Made by a program: the position numbers and the translations under genes. DNA of 64,000 bases, taken from NCBI GenBank assembly GCA_022796795.1, contig JAAWJI010000005.1:1-64000 (forward strand), written 5' to 3'. Each line of letters begins with the position of its first letter. Positions within the stretch are counted from its first letter, which is position 1. Shown here piece by piece: positions 8,870 through 18,311 of the stretch. The stretch is from Lachnospiraceae bacterium. GTDB lineage: Bacteria; Bacillota; Clostridia; Lachnospirales; Lachnospiraceae. The notes below the pieces were generated by a model. It did not search any database. It saw only the letters and a list, made by a program, of their open reading frames with translations, and was not told where the DNA came from.

Positions 8870-11791
8870 TCAGTGGAACAGATTTTTCACTTCTCCAAAA
8901 AGCTCCTTCTGGGCATTAAGCTTCTCCTCATTTCCAATGACGCACAGATGCTTCTGGGCCAGGACTGCCTGGAGATAGGCGGCCAGCTCCCGGATGGCTT
9001 CACTGTCCGCGGAAAGCACCTGATCCCGCTCCCGCTGCACATCCTCAAAGGTTAGATGACTGAGATATGCTCCCATGGAACGAACTCCCTGGACATGGGG
9101 CGTCAAAGGCACATCCAGATCGCTGATGGTTCCAATGATAAAGCGGGTCATGTCACGCTCGGATGCCTGAAAATTTTTCACAAATTCCACGCTATCCTCA
9201 TAGACCTGCAGGGTTTTTTCCAGGTTGGGATCCCGGTAGGACACCAGATAGGTATCCCCGTTTCTGGAGTAGCTGTTCATGCACCCATAGGCTCCCCCCT
9301 TTACGCGAACCTGATTCCACAGATAATCATAGGCCATAATGGTCCGCAGTACCTTCAGGGATCCTGTGTAGGGAAGCCCGGCCTCCCGGAAATTTCCAGC
9401 CATGGCCACATACTGAATTTTGGCAGAGGTACGAAGCCCCTCGTTGGAACTGTTGGGCACAAATTCCACGCTTCCCTTTTGGATCCTGTCTGTAAAGAGG
9501 GCCCCGGAAAGCTTCTCCGTCAAAGCTTTTGCCTGGGCTAGACTCTCCCGCTGTCCCGTATAGCTGACGATGAGATTTTCCTTGCGGAACAACATATGAA
9601 CCAGCTCCTGAAGATTTTGAATAAACTCCTCCTTTTTCTCCTCAAAGGCTGCCTCCAGCTCCTCAATTCTCTCATAAAAGGCCACGCCGCCGGTCAGATC
9701 GTTCAGATAGGCGGACCGGGAGAAGTAGGACATGGCCCGAAGGAGCGCCATGGAGTGTCCCGCTGTGTTCATCACCATCTGTAATCTGGATTTGGCCTGG
9801 GCCACAATCTCATAGAGCCGCTTCCCGTCAGTGAAAAGAGAACGGCACATCATTTCCTCCATCATGGCAAAAGCGAATTCCAGATTCTCATACAGGGTCT
9901 TGGCCCGCACCTCAAAGGTGGAGGTGTAAGCCTTGGAATCCCTCACGTCTCCAAAGCCGCTGACACAGGAAAGGATGCCTCCGGTCCTGCGGTTTACCTC
10001 GTTGGAAAATTCTGTATACCGGTAGCTTTCCGTATCCACAAAGCCCAGAATTCCCTTCAGGATTCCCAGATAGGGAAAGAGGCGCTGTGGCACCTGGTCT
10101 GCCCGGAATATCAGGCTTATATATCCGATCCCACGGGTATTCACCTCATGGAAAACCAGGGTGGTATCCCCGGCTTTTTGTTCCTCGTTGCAGAAGGGCC
10201 TTGCCTCCTTCCCAATGTCCTCCCGGGACAGCATGGGAATCTTTTCCAATTCTTCCTGGGTGGAGGGCTCCTCCTGGTAAGCGTGGAGATGCCGGGTGGC
10301 CGCAATCAGCTCCCTTCGCTCCTCCGGAGTCAGGGAAGCCTTATATGCTTCCAGCTTTTCCTGAAGCTTTTGGTCCATCCTGGCCGTAAGCCCCTGCTTT
10401 GGCTCAATCATTACCAGGGAGGCGTGAGGGTTCTCCAGAAGCCAGGTGCGGATCAGTCCCTCAAAATATCCCTCTCCAATCTGCTCCCGCATAAACCGGA
10501 AATTGTCCAGAGCCTCCAGGTGCAGGAAAGGCGCGTCATCTGCGTACAGCCAGCTGTCCAGGACCTGCAGCCCGTACATTAAGCCAGCAGGGTAATTTCC
10601 GAAATCCGCCTCCCGATAGCGGAATTCAAAGTAGTTGATGCCTGCTTCCAATGCCCTGGGATCCATGCCCTCCTCCGCGATCCGGGAGAGCGTGCGCTCA
10701 ATGGTCTCCACAAAGGCTTCCTTCTGACAGGCGTCGGCATTTTTGGCAATAATGGAAAACATGGGCTGACGGATACCATTGTCATAGGAGCTTAAGATAT
10801 CCTTGCCGATGCCCGCATCCAGCAAGGCCTGCTTTAGGGGCGCTCCCGGCGCAGACAAAAGCACGTACTCCACTACCTGCATAGCCAGATACAGCCTGGC
10901 GTCCAACGTGGTTCCCACCGCCTTATTATAGGAAAGATAGGTGTTATGTTCCAGGCTCTCCTCCCCGGAAATGGAATAGCTGCGAGTCACCTGAGCCATT
11001 TTCTCAAAGGGCTTTTGCAGCTTCACCTGGGAGTCAATGGGAAGCTTGTCGTATTTTCCCAGATAGGCCTGGTCCAGCCATGTAAGCTTCTCCGTCATAT
11101 CGCAGTTTCCGTACAGGTACACATAGCTGTTAGAAGGATGATAGTAGCGGCTGTGGAAATCCAGAAACTCGCTGTATTTCAGCTCCGGAATGGCGTCCGG
11201 ATCCCCGCCGGACTCATTGGCATAGGTGGTATCCGGATACAAAGAGGCCAAAATCTCCCGGTCCAGCACGCCCTCCGGGGAAGAAAACGCTCCCTTCATC
11301 TCGTTATACACCACGCCGTTCAGGGTCAGCTCCCCCTCCGGCTCCTCCAGCTCATAGTGCCAGCCCTCCTGCTGAAAAATCTCCTTCCGGTCATAGATGT
11401 TGGGATAAAACACCGCGTCCATGTACACGTGGATCAGGTTCTGGAAATCCTGATCATTGCAGCTGGCCACCGGATACACGGTCTTATCCGGGTAGGTCAT
11501 GGCGTTTAAAAAAGTGTTGAGAGATCCCTTGGCCAGCTCCACAAAGGGATCCTTAGCTGGAAACAGCCGGGATCCGCAGAGCACCGAGTGCTCCATAATG
11601 TGGGGAACTCCCGTATCGTCCGGCGCCGGGGTCCGAAATCCAATATAAAACACCTTGTTTGGATCCTCGTTCTCCAAAACGCAGATCCTGGCTCCCGTCT
11701 TTTTGTGCCGGAGCAGATATCCCGTGGAATCCAGCTCCTTAATCCTTCTCTCCTCTACCAGCTCATAGGCCTGTACCTGTTCTGCCTTCAT
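8870..11791 (-). CDS. M16C-family metallopeptidase (presequence protease / Cym1-like)
   Basis: A 973-residue zinc peptidase of the inverzincin type. The inverted zinc motif HIMEH is at residues 64-68, and the distal zinc ligand region reads NEMKGAFSSPEGVL. Length and the two-half layout match the M16C peptidases that include mitochondrial presequence protease, which degrade unstructured peptides inside a closed chamber. There is no signal peptide, so it should be cytoplasmic. The ATG at 11791 has AAAGGAG seven bases upstream; an open extension of 60 codons further upstream is not supported. The physiological substrate is not known from sequence. Confidence 0.9.
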   Translation of the reverse strand: MKAEQVQAYELVEERRIKELDSTGYLLRHKKTGARICVLENEDPNKVFYIGFRTPAPDDTGVPHIMEHSVLCGSRLFPAKDPFVELAKGSLNTFLNAMTYPDKTVYPVASCNDQDFQNLIHVYMDAVFYPNIYDRKEIFQQEGWHYELEEPEGELTLNGVVYNEMKGAFSSPEGVLDREILASLYPDTTYANESGGDPDAIPELKYSEFLDFHSRYYHPSNSYVYLYGNCDMTEKLTWLDQAYLGKYDKLPIDSQVKLQKPFEKMAQVTRSYSISGEESLEHNTYLSYNKAVGTTLDARLYLAMQVVEYVLLSAPGAPLKQALLDAGIGKDILSSYDNGIRQPMFSIIAKNADACQKEAFVETIERTLSRIAEEGMDPRALEAGINYFEFRYREADFGNYPAGLMYGLQVLDSWLYADDAPFLHLEALDNFRFMREQIGEGYFEGLIRTWLLENPHASLVMIEPKQGLTARMDQKLQEKLEAYKASLTPEERRELIAATRHLHAYQEEPSTQEELEKIPMLSREDIGKEARPFCNEEQKAGDTTLVFHEVNTRGIGYISLIFRADQVPQRLFPYLGILKGILGFVDTESYRYTEFSNEVNRRTGGILSCVSGFGDVRDSKAYTSTFEVRAKTLYENLEFAFAMMEEMMCRSLFTDGKRLYEIVAQAKSRLQMVMNTAGHSMALLRAMSYFSRSAYLNDLTGGVAFYERIEELEAAFEEKKEEFIQNLQELVHMLFRKENLIVSYTGQRESLAQAKALTEKLSGALFTDRIQKGSVEFVPNSSNEGLRTSAKIQYVAMAGNFREAGLPYTGSLKVLRTIMAYDYLWNQVRVKGGAYGCMNSYSRNGDTYLVSYRDPNLEKTLQVYEDSVEFVKNFQASERDMTRFIIGTISDLDVPLTPHVQGVRSMGAYLSHLTFEDVQRERDQVLSADSEAIRELAAYLQAVLAQKHLCVIGNEEKLNAQKELFGEVKNLFH

Positions 11792-11975
11792 AGTTTCTCC
11801 TTTCACGGCAAATTCCGCACCATCATTATACTTCTGTCGTTCCATCTGTTTCCTTCTGAAATCTCTGCATCCTGGATAGTATACCATCCTTTTTGGGAAA
11901 ATAAAAATGAATTTACGAAAAAGACGGGCATTCCCGGGAGAGTCCTGCTCTGCAAGATACCTTCCGCCCAAAGCA

Positions 11976-12017
11976 AAAAATACTGCGGCAGTCCTTCTTT
12001 CCGGAATATGCCGCAGT
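11976..12017 (-). terminator. Terminator after rpoZ
   Basis: ACTGCGGCA (11982-11990) pairs with TGCCGCAGT (12009-12017), and the minus strand then reads ATTTTTTGC. It ends the yicC-gmk-rpoZ transcript 58 bases past the rpoZ stop and before the M16 peptidase gene. Confidence 0.75.
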
Positions 12018-12074
12018 CCTCTCTATCCGTCTTTTTGTTCCTGCGCCAGAGTAAAGCGCCTTCCGATAAGATTC

Positions 12075-12323
12075 TCAGTCCTGGGCTTCCTGAGACTCCT
12101 CCTCCGGCATAATCTTGATCTGGCCGCTGTTCAGTTCATCCACCGCAATGGACAAAGGCTTTCTGCCGTCCCCGTTTACCAGAGGCATCTCGCCTCCAAT
12201 GATCTGCCTGGCCCGCTTGGCTGTGGCCAGCACAATGGAATAGCGGCTGTTTACCACCGGCGTGTCGCCTTCCACATCGCCGTTCACTGCCTTCATTAAA
12301 TCTGTGTATGAGGGATGTAACAT
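12075..12323 (-). CDS. rpoZ: DNA-directed RNA polymerase omega subunit
   Basis: Small accessory subunit that helps fold and hold the beta' subunit. The 82-residue protein begins MLHPSYTDLMKAVN and carries the omega core SRYSIVLATAKRARQI, followed by KPLSIAVDELNSGQI. The ATG is preceded by AGGTGA. It is the last gene of the yicC-gmk-rpoZ operon, 73 bases after gmk, which is the conserved order in Firmicutes. Confidence 0.94.
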   Translation of the reverse strand: MLHPSYTDLMKAVNGDVEGDTPVVNSRYSIVLATAKRARQIIGGEMPLVNGDGRKPLSIAVDELNSGQIKIMPEEESQEAQD

Positions 12324-12396
12324 ATTGATTCACCTGTTCTTTCTGCCATACTGGCTCTTGATTTATAGAACTATTTTTGATCTTTTGATTTCCAAC

Positions 12397-13008
12397 TCAG
12401 AGCCCGGACCGGATCTTCTCTATCAGCGCCTGACTGCGAAAGGCCCTGGCATGCTCGCTCTGCATGATTCCATGCACCTGCTCCGCACAGGCGTGGATCT
12501 CATCGTTGACCACAAAGTAGTCGTACTCTTCGATGCCCACAGCCTCCTCCCGTGCCCTGGTCATGCGGCTTTCGACAACCTCCCGGCTCTCTGTTCCCCG
12601 CCCCTCCAGACGGCGCCTCAGCTCTTTGGCGCTTGGAGGCGACAAAAACAGCAGCACAGAATCCGGGAAATGCTCCTTGATCTTCAAGGCTCCCTGAATC
12701 TCGATCTCCAGAATCACATCTCTTCCCAGGGACAGCTGCTCCTCCACATAGGCCCGGGGAGTGCCGTAATAATTCCCCACATAGCTGGCATATTCCACCA
12801 GCTCTCCGGCCTGGATCATGGCCTCAAATTCTTCCCTGGTCTTAAAAAAATACTCCCGTCCCTCCTGCTCCCCGGCCCGGGGGGCTCGGGTGGTGGCGGA
12901 TATGGACAGGGCATAGGAATCATATTTTTCCAACAGCGCCTTTAAAAGAGTTCCCTTTCCGGCTCCTGAAAAACCGGATACTACCAGCAAAATCCCTTTT
13001 TCTGCCAT
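12397..13008 (-). CDS. gmk: Guanylate kinase
   Basis: Phosphorylates GMP to GDP with ATP. The 203-residue protein has the P-loop GFSGAGKGT (12-20), the GMP-binding stretch SISATTRAPRAGEQEGREYFF, and the lid region RRRLEGRGTES. The ribosome site AAGGGGA precedes the ATG, and the gap from the yicC stop is only 11 bases, so translation may be coupled. Regulation of this enzyme by (p)ppGpp is known in Firmicutes, but nothing in the sequence tests that. Confidence 0.96.
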   Translation of the reverse strand: MAEKGILLVVSGFSGAGKGTLLKALLEKYDSYALSISATTRAPRAGEQEGREYFFKTREEFEAMIQAGELVEYASYVGNYYGTPRAYVEEQLSLGRDVILEIEIQGALKIKEHFPDSVLLFLSPPSAKELRRRLEGRGTESREVVESRMTRAREEAVGIEEYDYFVVNDEIHACAEQVHGIMQSEHARAFRSQALIEKIRSGL

Positions 13009-13019
13009 AAGTGTTCCCC

Positions 13020-13898
13020 TTATTCAATATTTTGAATCTGCTCCCGCACCTTTTCGATGCCGGTTTTCAGCTCAATGGCATGATTGGAAATCTCCAGATC
13101 ATTGGCCTTGGACAAAATGGTGTTTGCCTCCCGATTCATCTCCTGCGCAATAAAGTCAAGCTTTCGTCCCACGCTGTCCGTCTCGGAAAGGGTGGACCGG
13201 GTATGCTCCATATGGCTGCGCAGGCGCACCGTCTCCTCGTCCACACAGATCTTATCCGCATAGAGAATCACCTCCGCGGCCAGCCGGCTCTCCTCCATCT
13301 GACTGTCCTGCAAAAGCTCCTTCACTTTATTCTCCAGCTTCTGCCGGTATTCTGCCAGAATCTGGGGCGAACGGCTCTCAATGAAATCCACATGGGACGT
13401 CATCTCGTCAAGCTTGGCCCTAAGGTCTCTCTCCAGATTCTCTCCCTCGGCCACCCGGGTCTCCACGAACTGCTCACATGCTCCCCGGAGAGCCTGCTCC
13501 AAAAGCTGCCACAGCTCCTTCTCATCCACCTGCTGTTCTTCCATCACCAGCACCTCCGGGTAACGGGAGAGAGCGCCTGCCTGCACCTCATTTTCAATCC
13601 CGAAATCCTGAGCAATCTGGTTCAGATACCGCCAGTATTCCGCGGCCACAGTCCCATTGTAGTGCAGGGTCAGATTCTGTTCCGTCAGATCCTCATAGGT
13701 GATAAACACATCCACCTTTCCCCTCTGGATGTACCCCTTCAAAAAGCTTCGCACACTGGACTCAAAAAAGTTCAGCTTCTTGGGCATCTTCACATTCACA
13801 TCCAGATAGCGGTGATTGACAGACTTCATCTCCACGGTCATCCTCCGCTCCCCCTGGGACGCCTCGCATCTGCCAAACCCGGTCATACTCTTTACCAT
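13020..13898 (-). CDS. yicC: YicC-family endoribonuclease
   Basis: A 292-residue protein with both conserved YicC parts: the N-terminal MVKSMTGFGR...VEMKSVNHRYLD and the C-terminal domain with SETDSVGRKLDFIAQEMNREANTI. Members act as RNA-cleaving enzymes in sRNA turnover; the Firmicutes relative YloC is less studied. The ATG at 13898 gives the canonical MVKSMTGFG start, although the ribosome site is weak (GGAGAAACGAGAG lies rather far upstream). First gene of the yicC-gmk-rpoZ operon, read from one of the interlocked promoters near 14,060. Confidence 0.92.
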   Translation of the reverse strand: MVKSMTGFGRCEASQGERRMTVEMKSVNHRYLDVNVKMPKKLNFFESSVRSFLKGYIQRGKVDVFITYEDLTEQNLTLHYNGTVAAEYWRYLNQIAQDFGIENEVQAGALSRYPEVLVMEEQQVDEKELWQLLEQALRGACEQFVETRVAEGENLERDLRAKLDEMTSHVDFIESRSPQILAEYRQKLENKVKELLQDSQMEESRLAAEVILYADKICVDEETVRLRSHMEHTRSTLSETDSVGRKLDFIAQEMNREANTILSKANDLEISNHAIELKTGIEKVREQIQNIE

Positions 13899-14045
13899 TG
13901 CTTTTTCTCTCGTTTCTCCTACATTTTTTAAATTCCAGCCAGCCATACATCCGCTCCCAAAACTTCTGTCCGGCTCACTGCTCGCAAGAATAAAAGGCAG
14001 CATACCTCCTCTGGTGTAACCTGCCTATTTCCTCCTATTTGAATC

Positions 14046-14081
14046 ATTATACTTGAATTTTAAGGGTGCGTCAAGTATACT
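14046..14081. promoter_or_regulatory. Interlocked divergent promoters of yicC and rqcH
   Basis: Two sigma-A promoters share the same 36 bases on opposite strands. Minus (toward yicC): TTGACG at 14069-14074, 17 bases, TATAAT at 14046-14051. Plus (toward rqcH): TTGAAT at 14053-14058, 17 bases, TATACT at 14076-14081. A 9-base inverted repeat TATACTTGA/TCAAGTATA (14048-14056, 14071-14079) results. Only one polymerase should be able to bind at a time. Confidence 0.7.
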
Positions 14082-14147
14082 AAAAAAATGGCCCCAAAAG
14101 AACCAGTAGATCGTTGCGATGCATAAAAAAAACGGAGGTATCATCCC

Positions 14148-15884
14148 ATGGCTTTCGACGGAATCACCATTGCAAATTTAAGGGAGGAGCTCTCAGAAGC
14201 CCTGACCGGCGGACGAATTACCAAGATCGCTCAGCCGGAGACGGACGAGCTTCTCCTGACCATAAAAAGTACAAGGGGACAGTACCGGCTGCTGCTCTCG
14301 GCAAGCGCCAGTCTGCCCCTGGTCTATCTCACGGAACAAAATAAACCAAGTCCCATGACAGCACCCAATTTCTGCATGCTGCTGCGCAAGCATATAGGAG
14401 GCGGCCGGATTCTCTCCGTCACTCAGCCCTCCCTGGAGCGGATTCTGCACCTGGAAATCGAGCATCTAAACGAAATGGGGGATCTGTGCAGAAAAACCCT
14501 GATTGTGGAGCTCATGGGTAAGCACAGTAATATTATCTTCTGCAATGAAGAAGGCATGATCCTGGACGCCATCAAGCATGTGTCTTTTGCCGTAAGTTCT
14601 GTGCGGGAGGTCCTGCCCGGGCGTCCCTATTTTATCCCCAAGGCCCAGGATAAGCTTGATCCTCTGACAGCCTGCCACACGCAGCTTCGCCAGGCGATTT
14701 TTTCCAAGGCTTTTCCTCTCTCCAAGGCTGTCTACACCTCCCTTACCGGATTTTCTCCCCTGATGGCTGAGGAACTGTGCTTTCGGGCAGGCCTTGACTC
14801 CGACCGCTCTGCCGCCTCTTTGGAAGAGCCGGAACAAAGAGCTCTCTGCCATGCCTTAGAAGGCATGCTTTTGGATCTTAAGCTTGGACATTTCACCCCT
14901 CAGATTGTTTACAGGGGAAAGGAGCCTGTAGAATTTGCCAGCCTCCCCCTGACCCTGTATCAGGACCTGGAAGCCCGGACATTTTCCAGCGTCTCAAAGC
15001 TTCTGGAAACCTATTACGCCTCTAAAAACGCCATTACCAGAATACGGCAGAAATCCGCGGATCTGCGAAGGGTGGTTCAGACTGCCCTGGAGCGGAACCG
15101 AAAAAAATACGATCTGCAGGTGCGCCAGCTTCAGGATACGGACAAGCGGGATAAGTATAGGGTCTACGGGGAGCTTCTCAACACCTATGGCTATCAGCTG
15201 GAGCCTGGCAGCAAAAGCCTTACCGCCCTGAATTACTACACGGATTCGGAGATCACCATTCCTTTGGATCCCACCCTCACCCCCCGGGAAAATGCGCAGA
15301 AATATTTTGAGCACTACAACAAGCTTAAGCGGACCTATGAGGCTGTCACCAATCTTTTGGAGGAAACTCAGGCGGAAATCCAGCATCTGGAGTCTATCAG
15401 CACAGCCCTGGACATTGCCCTGCTGGAGGAAGATCTTCTGCAGGTAAAAGAGGAGCTCATGGAATACGGCTACATCAAAAAGCGGCGCAGCCACGAAAAG
15501 CGGCCCAAAATCACTTCCAAGCCCTTCCACTATCTCTCCAGCGACGGTTTCCACATGTATGTGGGAAAAAACAATTTCCAGAACGAAGAACTGACCTTCC
15601 GGCTGGCCACTGGCGGAGACTGGTGGTTTCACGCCAAAGGAGTCCCCGGTTCCCATGTGATCGTAAAGGCAGAGGGAAAGGAACTGCCGGACCGCACCTT
15701 TGAGGAGGCGGGACGGCTGGCCGCTTACTACTCCAAAAACCGTGACAACGAAAAAGTGGAGATCGACTATCTGCAGCGGAAACATGTGAAAAAGCCCGGG
15801 GGCAGCAAGCCAGGCTTTGTAGTCTACTACACCAATTACTCCCTGGTCATTGACTCGGATATCAGCGGACTTGTAAAGCTCTAG
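14148..15884 (+). CDS. rqcH: RqcH, ribosome-associated quality control factor (NFACT family)
   Basis: Rqc2/NEMF homologue that binds stalled 50S-peptidyl-tRNA complexes and adds C-terminal alanine tails. The 578-residue protein has the full layout: NFACT-N (MAFDGITIANLREEL..., 1 to about 260), a central helical coiled coil (about 270-440), and NFACT-R at the C-terminus with GGDWWFHAKGVPGSHVIV (near 505-520). Older annotations call this family fibronectin-binding protein (FbpA). GGAGGT precedes the ATG. It is one of the few plus-strand genes here and is divergent from yicC. Confidence 0.93.
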   Translation: MAFDGITIANLREELSEALTGGRITKIAQPETDELLLTIKSTRGQYRLLLSASASLPLVYLTEQNKPSPMTAPNFCMLLRKHIGGGRILSVTQPSLERILHLEIEHLNEMGDLCRKTLIVELMGKHSNIIFCNEEGMILDAIKHVSFAVSSVREVLPGRPYFIPKAQDKLDPLTACHTQLRQAIFSKAFPLSKAVYTSLTGFSPLMAEELCFRAGLDSDRSAASLEEPEQRALCHALEGMLLDLKLGHFTPQIVYRGKEPVEFASLPLTLYQDLEARTFSSVSKLLETYYASKNAITRIRQKSADLRRVVQTALERNRKKYDLQVRQLQDTDKRDKYRVYGELLNTYGYQLEPGSKSLTALNYYTDSEITIPLDPTLTPRENAQKYFEHYNKLKRTYEAVTNLLEETQAEIQHLESISTALDIALLEEDLLQVKEELMEYGYIKKRRSHEKRPKITSKPFHYLSSDGFHMYVGKNNFQNEELTFRLATGGDWWFHAKGVPGSHVIVKAEGKELPDRTFEEAGRLAAYYSKNRDNEKVEIDYLQRKHVKKPGGSKPGFVVYYTNYSLVIDSDISGLVKL

Positions 15885-15979
15885 GAGCCGGCTTCTTTGG
15901 GAGGCCTTTGCCGCCGCTTTCCGGCTTTGTCAAAAACCTACAAAAAGTTTAAATATTTCTTAGGATTTTTTGCTCTGAC

Positions 15980-16007
15980 TTGCAATTTTTCCGGTCAATG
16001 CTATACT
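15980..16007 (+). promoter_or_regulatory. Promoter of the SH3b protein gene
   Basis: TTGCAA (15980-15985), 16-base spacer, TATACT (16002-16007). The transcript would have a leader of about 105 bases before the ATG at 16119; no clear hairpin or riboswitch was seen in that leader. The stretch 15885-15979 downstream of rqcH is otherwise empty. Confidence 0.5.
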
Positions 16008-16118
16008 TATTATATTATGACACAAATTGTCGGTTTTTGTACCCACCAGTCTGTGTCCTTACTATTTTAATAAAGCAGTCTTTTTTCAGGGCTGTTGATG
16101 AAAAGGGGAGGAATTTGA

Positions 16119-17492
16119 ATGTCAACCAACACAAAATCGATCCGCCGTCTCCTGTGTCTGTTTCTCGGACTCTGCTGCGCGTGGATGCTGCTGTGCGGTT
16201 CCGTAAGCTTTGCCGCCCGATCTACGGGTACCGTAAAAAATAAAATCATGAATGTGAGAAGCCAGGCTTCCACCGGCTCTTCCGTGGTCTGCAAGCTGAG
16301 CCAGGGCACCAAGGTAACCGTCCTGTCCGAGACCACCGGCGCCGACGGCATGAAATGGTACAATGTATACTTTGCCTACGGCGGAGACACCCGGGAAGGC
16401 TTTGTGCGTGCAGATCTCATCAATATCGCCGGCGCAGTCAACACTCCGGCAGGGGGAAACACCACAGTCACCAACAGCGCTCTTCGAAGCGTGCGTCCCA
16501 ACGCCGCCATTGTGCGTTCCTATCCCTCCACAAAAGCGGAGATCCGCACCAGGCTGTTCCAGGGAACCGTTGTGACGGTAGCCAGTGAACAGACTGCGGA
16601 CGACGGCCGCAAATGGTCCAAGGTATCCTACAACGAAAATGGTTCCACCAAGGAAGGGTATATCCGCAGCGATCTGCTGGGAGCAGCTCCTGCAGGCTCT
16701 ACCATGACTCCCACCACAAGCACCACTCCCGGCAATGGAAACACCACCTCCGGGGCTTCCAAATATGTGAACACCAACGTAGCTGTGGTCCGCACCTATG
16801 CCTCCACAGACGCGGATGTGCGCACCAGGCTGGTGCGGGGAACCAACGTAACCGTGCTGAAAACCGCCACCGGACAGAGCGACGGCCGGACCTGGTACAA
16901 GGTTTCCTATAACAGCAACGGTGTCAGCGGGGAGGGATATATTCGGGGAGACCTGCTGGCGGACGGTACCAGCACCCCCAGTACAAACACTCCGGGTACA
17001 AACACAGGATCTGCCGGCAGCAAGGCCACTGTAGTTCCCGTTGTGGCCAATATCCGCTCCTACGCCTCTCCCAACGGAGATGTGCGCAGCAAGTTAAGCC
17101 AAGGCACTGTGGTTACTATTCTCTCTGAGAAAACCGGGGACGATGGAAAAAAGTGGTATAAAATTTCCTACAGCTTCAACGGGGCTGCTATGGAAGGCTA
17201 TATACGGGGAGATCTGCTGACCATGGGCGGGTCGGGCACCACCGGCACTCCCACCACCCCTACCACGCCTCCCCCGGCCAACAATAACAATTCTTCTGGC
17301 TCCGGCGGCATCGCAGAGGTCATGAGTTATGCCTCTCCCTACGCAGATGTGCGCACCACTCTTCCCAACGGAACCAAGGTAACCATTCTCAAGGAGGTTA
17401 CTGGAGAGGACGGCCAGAAGTGGACCAAGATTTCCTTTGAACAGGATGGAAAACGTGTGGAGGGATATGTGCGAAGCTCCATTTTGAAATAA
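16119..17492 (+). CDS. Secreted protein with five SH3b repeats
   Basis: A 457-residue exported protein. Residues 1-33 form a signal peptide (basic start, hydrophobic core LLCLFLGLCCAWMLLCG, cleavage after VSFA). The mature part is five bacterial SH3 repeats of about 65-70 residues (roughly 36-105, 118-190, 215-285, 303-372, 395-457), each with the pattern VR.YAS...DVRT.L..GT.VT.L....G.DG..WYK.S and ending in EGY.R.DLL. They are joined by flexible T/G/P/N-rich linkers. Such domains often bind peptidoglycan, but no catalytic domain is attached, so the protein may be a wall-binding adaptor or sensor. GGGGAGG precedes the ATG. Confidence 0.85.
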   Translation: MSTNTKSIRRLLCLFLGLCCAWMLLCGSVSFAARSTGTVKNKIMNVRSQASTGSSVVCKLSQGTKVTVLSETTGADGMKWYNVYFAYGGDTREGFVRADLINIAGAVNTPAGGNTTVTNSALRSVRPNAAIVRSYPSTKAEIRTRLFQGTVVTVASEQTADDGRKWSKVSYNENGSTKEGYIRSDLLGAAPAGSTMTPTTSTTPGNGNTTSGASKYVNTNVAVVRTYASTDADVRTRLVRGTNVTVLKTATGQSDGRTWYKVSYNSNGVSGEGYIRGDLLADGTSTPSTNTPGTNTGSAGSKATVVPVVANIRSYASPNGDVRSKLSQGTVVTILSEKTGDDGKKWYKISYSFNGAAMEGYIRGDLLTMGGSGTTGTPTTPTTPPPANNNNSSGSGGIAEVMSYASPYADVRTTLPNGTKVTILKEVTGEDGQKWTKISFEQDGKRVEGYVRSSILK

Positions 17493-17502
17493 CAAGACAA
17501 AA

Positions 17503-17535
17503 AAGGCGCCTGGGGCAAAAAGCCCTTGGCGCCTT
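17503..17535. terminator. Bidirectional terminator
   Basis: AAGGCGCC (17503-17510) pairs with GGCGCCTT (17528-17535), extended inside by GGGC/GCCC. It lies between the convergent SH3b gene (plus) and phospholipase-like gene (minus) and is flanked by A-rich sequence on the left and T-rich sequence on the right, so it can act in both directions. Confidence 0.7.
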
Positions 17536-17570
17536 ATACTTTCTCCTAATATGAATAAAAACAAAATTCT

Positions 17571-18158
17571 CTATGCACACTGCAGCACAGCCTGCCCTGT
17601 ATGTATCTCAATCAGGTGCAGAATCGCCTGTACCACCTGATGGCAGATACGGACAATGTACATGCAGTCTTCCTCCACCGAGTGCTTCACCCGCAGATAT
17701 TCTTCATGGGAATTCTGGATAAACTGGAACACAGCCTCCTTGGTCTGGAACCTGCGCACCTCAATCTTATCCCGGTAGGCATCCTTGCTGTTCACATATT
17801 CCCACAGCTTAAACTTCAGATCCTTCTCATAATAGCAATGGTCCTTAATATTCCCCGGGTAAATCTTGTTGTGGGGAAAGGTAAAATAATCTGCCAGGTA
17901 GTGAATTACCTGACCCAGGTTCCGCATAAAAGCCCTGGCATGCTCCTCCAATCCCTGGCTGTCCTCTACCAGGCGGGTAATCCGCTCCTTCAGCTGGTCA
18001 AAGGTTCCGTCAAACTCATGCCGGGTGGTTAAAAAGGACGGTACGCAATCGGGAAGAATACTGCCCAGATAAAAGGCCTTCCGATGCTCCACCATCTCCG
18101 GTATCTGCATATCCTGCACAATGTATTTTGCAAGGGAAATATGTGATTTCTTTCTCAC
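17571..18158 (-). CDS. Zinc-dependent phospholipase C-like protein
   Basis: A 195-residue protein that fits the zinc-dependent phospholipase C family (S1/P1-like fold): an early HI region (KKSHISLAKYIV), GSILPDCVPSF with the conserved Asp, an H near residue 47 (TTRHEFDGT) and the GQVIHYLADYFTFPHN stretch with His and Asp ligands. There is no signal peptide, unlike secreted clostridial toxins, so this is probably a cytoplasmic hydrolase of unknown substrate. The start is a GTG with AGGAGG about ten bases upstream. It has its own promoter and ends at a shared terminator. Confidence 0.72.
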   Translation of the reverse strand: MRKKSHISLAKYIVQDMQIPEMVEHRKAFYLGSILPDCVPSFLTTRHEFDGTFDQLKERITRLVEDSQGLEEHARAFMRNLGQVIHYLADYFTFPHNKIYPGNIKDHCYYEKDLKFKLWEYVNSKDAYRDKIEVRRFQTKEAVFQFIQNSHEEYLRVKHSVEEDCMYIVRICHQVVQAILHLIEIHTGQAVLQCA

Positions 18159-18236
18159 GGGTGTTCCGCCTCCTGCATCTTTGCTTATGATCTTAAGAAA
18201 TCCTACAGCGATTGAGACTTATTCTCAACAGCTCCT

Positions 18237-18265
18237 ATCATACCGCGATTTTGCAGGAATGTCCA
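18237..18265 (-). promoter_or_regulatory. Promoter of the phospholipase-like gene
   Basis: Minus-strand TGGACA (18260-18265), 17 bases, TATGAT (18237-18242). The leader carries a small hairpin TTGAGA/TCTCAA. It lies just past the 3' end of the cobalamin operon; no clear terminator is visible after cobO, so readthrough from the operon is also possible. Confidence 0.5.
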
Positions 18266-18311
18266 GTGTTTTTTCCTGGTATTTTTAAAATCTTTTGCAT
18301 TTCTTTAGACT

